Shown here one piece after another: positions 60,349 to 64,000 of a stretch of DNA of 64,000 nucleotides. Location of the stretch: contig NZ_CP108494.1 in assembly GCF_041435435.1 (NCBI RefSeq), forward strand, positions 4,870,501 to 4,934,500, in the 5' to 3' direction. Position numbers and translations under genes: made by a program. How positions within the stretch are numbered: position 1 is the stretch's first letter; each line of letters begins with the position of its first letter. Source of the DNA: Streptomyces sp. NBC_01241 (GTDB lineage Bacteria; Actinomycetota; Actinomycetes; Streptomycetales; Streptomycetaceae). The notes beneath the pieces were generated by a model. It did no database searches. It saw only the letters and a list, made by a program, of their open reading frames with translations, and had not been told where the DNA came from.

Positions 60349-61413
60349 TCAGGAGCACGACAGGACGGTGGTCCTGAAGTCGTTCTGCAGCTGTGTCGTC
60401 TTCGCCTGGCGGTCGGCGTCGTAGGTGGCGACGTTGTCCTTGGTCACCACGAACGAGCCGGAGTCGATGACGCTGCCCGGCTTGCTCACGGTGCACTTCT
60501 TGCTCTGCAACTGCGCGAGCGCCCAGGCGCCGACGTAGGCCTGGCCGACGGGGTTCTGGGCGACCGTGGCCGCGATCGAGCCGTCCTTGAGGCCGGCCAG
60601 GATCTTGGGGTCGTCGTCGATGGCGACAACCTTGATCGGCAGCTTGGCGGCCTTGACCGCCGCCGCCGCGGCCACGGCCGGGTTGTACGCGGTACTGACG
60701 ATGCCGTTGATCTTGCTGCCGTGGGCGGTCAGCAGGTCGGACACAGCCTTCTGCGCGGTCTGCAGGTCGGTGTCGACATCGGTGACCGTGGTGAGCAGCG
60801 TGACCTTGCCACCGGTCTCGGCGATGGCCTTCTTCACGCCGGTGATCCGGCGCTGGGTGTTGGAGTCGGCATTGATACCGGTCAGGTGGACCAAGGTGCC
60901 CTTCCCGCCCATGGCCTGGATGGTTGCCTTGGCCGCGCTGTAGGCGGCCTGCTCTACGTCCGTCGACAGGCAGAAGTCGGCGTTGTTCGTGGTGCCGGCC
61001 GGGCACGAGCCGAGCGAAGCCACCGCGAAGCCCTTGGACTTCAGGTCGGTGAACGTGCTGTTGATGTCGGTCGGTGAGACACCGAACACGCCGAAGGCGG
61101 TGTAGCCCTGGGCGGCGAGTGAGGTGAGCAGGTCGTTCTGCTTGGCCTGGTTCCACTCGGCGGTCTCGTTGAAGGTCACGCCGCCGAGACCGAAGTCGCT
61201 CTGCGCCTTCGTGCCGGCGTTCCGCCACGGCTGGAAGTACGGGTGCGAGCCGCCCGGGACCAGGGCGATCTTGACCGCCGACACGGGGGTGGCGCTGCCC
61301 CGGGCCTGTCCGGCGGGGGCGTCGCCGCCCTTGGTGCTGCAGCCGGTCGCCGCCAGCAGGAGAACGGACATCCCGGCGATGAGCGTCGCAGGTCTCGCGT
61401 GTGCACGCTTCAT
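60349..61413 (-). CDS. Sugar-binding lipoprotein of the ABC importer
   Basis: The 354-residue protein has a lipoprotein signal with lipobox AATGC (MSVLLLAATGCS) and an RbsB/XylF-like type 1 binding fold: VKIALVPGGSHPYFQPW, GYTAFGVFGVSPTD, LTGINADSNTQRRITG, GIVSTAYNPAVAAA, and VVAIDDDPKILAGL. Two Cys (SCPAG, FCLSTD) near the hinge may form a disulfide. ATG 61413 has GTGAGAA just upstream; GTG 61422 is possible. First gene of the long minus-strand array. Confidence 0.88.
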   Translation of the reverse strand: MKRAHARPATLIAGMSVLLLAATGCSTKGGDAPAGQARGSATPVSAVKIALVPGGSHPYFQPWRNAGTKAQSDFGLGGVTFNETAEWNQAKQNDLLTSLAAQGYTAFGVFGVSPTDINSTFTDLKSKGFAVASLGSCPAGTTNNADFCLSTDVEQAAYSAAKATIQAMGGKGTLVHLTGINADSNTQRRITGVKKAIAETGGKVTLLTTVTDVDTDLQTAQKAVSDLLTAHGSKINGIVSTAYNPAVAAAAAVKAAKLPIKVVAIDDDPKILAGLKDGSIAATVAQNPVGQAYVGAWALAQLQSKKCTVSKPGSVIDSGSFVVTKDNVATYDADRQAKTTQLQNDFRTTVLSCS

Positions 61414-61648
61414 GGTTCTCACTTCGAATCACGGATCGTATATTTTAAGGAGAACCATGGGGTACGCCGGCCAGCGCGGTCAAGATCCGTTACCAAGCGG
61501 AAACGTGGCTCGCGGATGGTGTTCGCGTCCATCGGCTAAATCGGCCCTCAGGTGGCGCCTTGGCTGACGGGAGGCGTTGCGGTGAAGCCGTGCGGCCCTT
61601 GCGGCCGACGCGGCGGGCGGACTCCGGACGCGCTACGCGCATAGTGCG

Positions 61649-61664
61649 AAATCGTGTAGGATCT
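61649..61664. promoter_or_regulatory. Candidate GntR site C in the divergent promoter
   Basis: AAATC-GTGTAG-GATCT is an imperfect inverted repeat of the same pattern as site B (AAATC-N6-GATTT), 37 bases upstream of the GntR start. The AT-rich run CGTATATTTTAAG at 61437-61449 near the lipoprotein start may be the promoter or a further site. Confidence 0.45.
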
Positions 61665-61700
61665 ATGATTGACGGTAGTTGATCGGGATGAGGTGGCGAG

Positions 61701-62366
61701 ATGGCGGAAGGCGTGGCGCCGCGCCAGATGCTGACGGACACGGTCTACGACGCGGTGCGGCAGCTCTTGGTCGATCACGACATCGAGCCCGGCGGCAAGG
61801 TCAAGATCAACGCACTGGCCCAGGAGCTCGATGTCTCCCCCACCCCTGTCCGGGAGGCACTGGCGCGCCTGGAGGCCGAGGGACTGCTCGCGCGGCGCTC
61901 CCTCGCCGGCTACACCGCGGCCCCCTTGCTGAATGCCGTGCAGTTCAGCGAGATGTTCGAGATGCGTATCCTGCTGGAGCCGGCCGCGACCGCCAGAGCG
62001 GCGCACCGTATCCGCGAGGCCGACCTGGCCGCTCTCGACGAACACCTCACCCGGATGCGCGAAGTCCGGCCCCCTGCCGACCGGGATGCGCGTCGCGCCT
62101 TTATGTACCACGACTCGCTCTTCCATGCCCGGATCGCCGAGGTGTGCGGCAGCGCTCTGATGCGCGAGATGCTCGACCGGCTCCACGCGCACGCCCACCT
62201 GTACCGGCTGCACTTCCGCGACGACATGGTCGCCGAAACCTGTCGGGAGCACGCACGGATTCTGGAAGCGCTGAGCGAACACGACGCCGAAGTGGCCGAG
62301 TCGGCGATGCGCAGCCACATCCGTCGCTCCCGTGAGCGACTGGCCGGCACCCTCGGCGACGAGTAG
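61701..62366 (+). CDS. GntR-family regulator, FadR/FCD subfamily
   Basis: The 221-residue protein has an N-terminal winged HTH (VYDAVRQLLVDHDIEPGGKV, ALAQELDVSPTPVREALARLEAEGL) and a C-terminal FCD helical bundle (FEMRILLEPAATARAAHR; HDSLFHARIAEVCGSALM; REHARILEALSEHD) with the usual Asp/His metal ligands. FCD regulators bind sugar acids or other organic acids. Divergent from the transport/catabolic array, it is its probable repressor. Confidence 0.9.
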   Translation: MAEGVAPRQMLTDTVYDAVRQLLVDHDIEPGGKVKINALAQELDVSPTPVREALARLEAEGLLARRSLAGYTAAPLLNAVQFSEMFEMRILLEPAATARAAHRIREADLAALDEHLTRMREVRPPADRDARRAFMYHDSLFHARIAEVCGSALMREMLDRLHAHAHLYRLHFRDDMVAETCREHARILEALSEHDAEVAESAMRSHIRRSRERLAGTLGDE

Positions 62367-62472
62367 CCGGTCGGTCGGCCGGCTGCCCCGCTGTCCTCCC
62401 GGGCCGGCTGAGGTGGCGGGGGACGGCGGTGCCCCCGCCGCGCCGCGTGATCAGCCGGATGCGGCTGGGGCA

Positions 62473-63456
62473 CTAGCTCCGGCCGGCCCGGAACGTCCGC
62501 CGGTACATCGTCGGTGACACCCCCAGCGCCGCCTGGAGATGCTGCCGCAGCGAGGTGGGTGTCCCGAAGCCCGCGTCCCGTGCCACCTGGTCGATCGACA
62601 GGTCCGTCGACTCCAGCAGCTGCCGGGCCCGTTCGACCCGCTGCCGGGTCAGCCACTGGACGGGACTGACCCCGACCTCCTCCCGGAAGCGGCGGGTGAA
62701 CGTCCGTACGCTCATCGACTCCTGCTGCGCCATGTCGCGCAGCAGGATCGGTCGCTCCAGCCGCCCGAGCGCCCAGGCGCGCGCGGTGGTGGTGGCCGCG
62801 AACTGCGTCTCGGGCACCGGTCGTTGGATGTACTGCGCCTGCCCGCCGTCCCGGTGTGGCGGTACGACCGTGCGGCGGGCGACGTCGTTGGCGACGGCGG
62901 TGCCGTGGTCGCGGCGCACGATGTGCAGGCAGAGGTCGATTCCGGCGGCTACTCCGGCGGAGGTCAGGACATCGCCGTCGTCGATGAACAGGACGTCCGG
63001 GTCGACGCGGACCTTGGGGAAGAGCCGCTGGAAATGGTCGGCGGAGGACCAGTGCGTGGTGGCGGGCCGCCCGTCGAGATATCCGGCCGCGGCCAGCACG
63101 TAACTGCCCGTGCAGATGGAGACCATCCGGGTGCCCGGCCTGATGTGCGCGAACGCGGCGGCGAGTTCGTCGGTGAGCCTGCCCTCCGCGTAGACGGGGC
63201 CGAGTTCGTAACTGGCGGGGATCACGACCGTGTCGGCGGTGGCCAGGGCCTCCGGGCCGTGTTCCACGGTGATCGTGAAGTCCGCGTCGGTGCGGACCGG
63301 GCCCGGCGGGCGGACGGAACAGGTCACGACTTCATAGAGATTGCGGCCCTTGGTGCGCGGATCCGAACCGAGCGAACGGCCGAATATCCTTTGGGGGATG
63401 CCTAGTTCGAAGGGGAGCAGCCCGTCGAGGGCCAGGACTGCGATGCGGTGCGGCAC
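62473..63456 (-). CDS. GlxA-type AraC-family regulator (DJ-1/PfpI domain)
   Basis: The 327-residue protein has an N-terminal DJ-1/PfpI-like domain (HRIAVLALDGLLPFELGIP; VSICTGSYVLAAAGYLDGR with the nucleophile-elbow Cys) and a C-terminal AraC double HTH (QQESMSVRTFTRRFREEVG, DLSIDQVARDAGFGTPTSLRQHL). GTG 63456 has AAGGGG about 8 bases upstream. GlxA-type regulators occur in many copies in Streptomyces. It is divergent from an MFS transporter. Confidence 0.9.
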   Translation of the reverse strand: MPHRIAVLALDGLLPFELGIPQRIFGRSLGSDPRTKGRNLYEVVTCSVRPPGPVRTDADFTITVEHGPEALATADTVVIPASYELGPVYAEGRLTDELAAAFAHIRPGTRMVSICTGSYVLAAAGYLDGRPATTHWSSADHFQRLFPKVRVDPDVLFIDDGDVLTSAGVAAGIDLCLHIVRRDHGTAVANDVARRTVVPPHRDGGQAQYIQRPVPETQFAATTTARAWALGRLERPILLRDMAQQESMSVRTFTRRFREEVGVSPVQWLTRQRVERARQLLESTDLSIDQVARDAGFGTPTSLRQHLQAALGVSPTMYRRTFRAGRS

Positions 63457-63477
63457 GGGCGGACCCCTTTCATCCCT

Positions 63478-63504
63478 AGCTGGTATAGACCTCCAGCTGA
63501 TACA
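63478..63504. promoter_or_regulatory. Direct repeat, candidate AraC-type operator
   Basis: AGCTGGTATA (63478-63487) and AGCTGATACA (63495-63504) are direct repeats 17 bases apart in the gap between the GlxA-type regulator and the transporter. AraC proteins bind direct half sites with spacing near two helical turns. Confidence 0.45.
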
Positions 63505-63514
63505 TGTCACTGCC

Positions 63515-64000
63515 GTGAAGGAAAAGTCAGCGGAGTATCCGCGCATTCCCGCCACGGAGCGCGCGGGCATACCGTCCCCGTCGCCCCGTATGTCGGATTC
63601 GACCCCTATCCCTGGCCGCGGCCAGGCCCAGGGCCCGGTTCCGGGTCCAATTCCAGGCCCGGGCCCGGATCCGGAGCTGATCGGCCGCGGCCGGCCGGCC
63701 GAGCTCTGGAACCGTAACTTCCGGCTCTTCTTCGTCGCCCGTACCGCCGCGCTCTTCGGTGACGGCATGATCCCGGTGGCGCTCACCGCGGGCCTGCTGG
63801 GGGCGGGCCGGCCGCACTCGTCGGTCGGGTTCGCGCTCGCGGCCTGGATGGGACCGCTGGCCCTCTTCGTGCTCTTCGGCGGCGTACTGGCGGACCGGTT
63901 CACCCCCCGCCGGATGATGATCATCGCCGATGCGCTGCGGCTGGTCGGGGCCTCGGTGCTGGCGGTCTCCTTCGCCACCGGCAACCCGCCGCTGTGGGCG
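63515..64000 (+). CDS. MFS transporter, 3' part outside window
   Basis: The frame is open to the window end. A Pro/Gly-rich head (PGPIPGPGPDPELIG) precedes the first membrane segments: NRNFRLFFVARTAALFGDGM, LAAWMGPLALFVLFGGVLADRFTPRRMM, with the A-D-R-x(4)-R loop typical of MFS exporters. GTG 63515 and ATG 63590 are both in frame and neither has a clear ribosome site. Divergent from the GlxA-type regulator. Confidence 0.8.
   Translation, partial: MKEKSAEYPRIPATERAGIPSPSPRMSDSTPIPGRGQAQGPVPGPIPGPGPDPELIGRGRPAELWNRNFRLFFVARTAALFGDGMIPVALTAGLLGAGRPHSSVGFALAAWMGPLALFVLFGGVLADRFTPRRMMIIADALRLVGASVLAVSFATGNPPLWA

Noticed and set aside
1..64000. CRISPR arrays, tRNA and rRNA genes, prophage integrase or att sites
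   Set aside because: No spaced direct-repeat arrays, cloverleaf-like sequences, rRNA motifs or integrase genes were seen; the short tandem repeats found are contiguous or too few.

Overview
The window is chromosomal DNA of a Streptomyces or very close relative. GC content is very high, coding frames have strongly GC-biased third positions, GTG starts and 4-base start/stop overlaps are frequent, and the gene families are streptomycete (DmdR1-type iron regulator, SCO4402-type protein, mycothiol-related domains, XRE/TPR regulators, EF-hand protein). The order citrate synthase, pdxH, SIS protein, DtxR-family regulator ... purU, ECF sigma, STAS protein, EF-hand protein agrees with my memory of the S. 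coelicolor SCO438x-SCO441x core region. No rRNA, tRNA or CRISPR array was seen.

Layout. 1-4262: end of a flavin/iron-sulfur 2-hydroxyacid dehydrogenase, then a divergent LysR regulator and EamA exporter. 4263-9607: an accessory patch with small Streptomyces-specific genes, a regulator cut at its 5' end, a displaced Hint-type polymorphic toxin tip with a probable immunity gene of lower GC, Nudix gene relics in scrambled order, and a large MarR-like protein. 9608-11985: ABC transporter with its own GntR (YtrA-type) regulator. 12172-20782: a seven-gene operon whose content resembles the atu/liu pathways (AtuA-like protein, biotin-dependent acyl-CoA carboxylase beta and alpha, acyl-CoA dehydrogenase, enoyl-CoA hydratase, TetR). 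20899-38556: core genes, including citrate synthase, PNPOx, a SIS protein and DmdR1-like regulator that share a probable DasR box, an ABC exporter, a primase-polymerase protein, regulators, purU, and an ECF sigma factor with a zinc-finger/MDMPI fusion as probable anti-sigma factor. 38605-48534: EF-hand protein and a second acyl-CoA catabolic locus (AMP-ligase, amidohydrolase, paired acyl-CoA dehydrogenases, cyclase-family protein, SDR, relic dehydrogenase, zinc alcohol dehydrogenase). Three copies of one inverted repeat, CTGACG-N3-CGTCAG, sit at its divergent promoters.

48535-62366 is an accessory sugar locus. It opens with a transposase relic and a secreted GH43-like protein. A long minus-strand array follows (read from 61413 down to 51474): sugar-binding lipoprotein, enolase-superfamily sugar-acid dehydratase, two permeases, double ATPase, SDR, L-fucose/D-threo-aldose dehydrogenase-like AKR, a very small coupled ORF, COG3618 lactonase, RhaM-type mutarotase and FAH-family hydrolase, with a divergent FCD-type GntR regulator. 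Together these encode uptake and a complete non-phosphorylating route from an aldose such as L-fucose to pyruvate plus a small product such as lactate. The window closes with a GlxA-type AraC regulator divergent from a partial MFS transporter.

The items most worth follow-up are the sugar-acid pathway and its candidate GntR sites, the three-site regulon of the second acyl-CoA locus, the atu-like operon, the displaced toxin/immunity module at a recombination junction, and the DasR-like box between the SIS gene and dmdR1.
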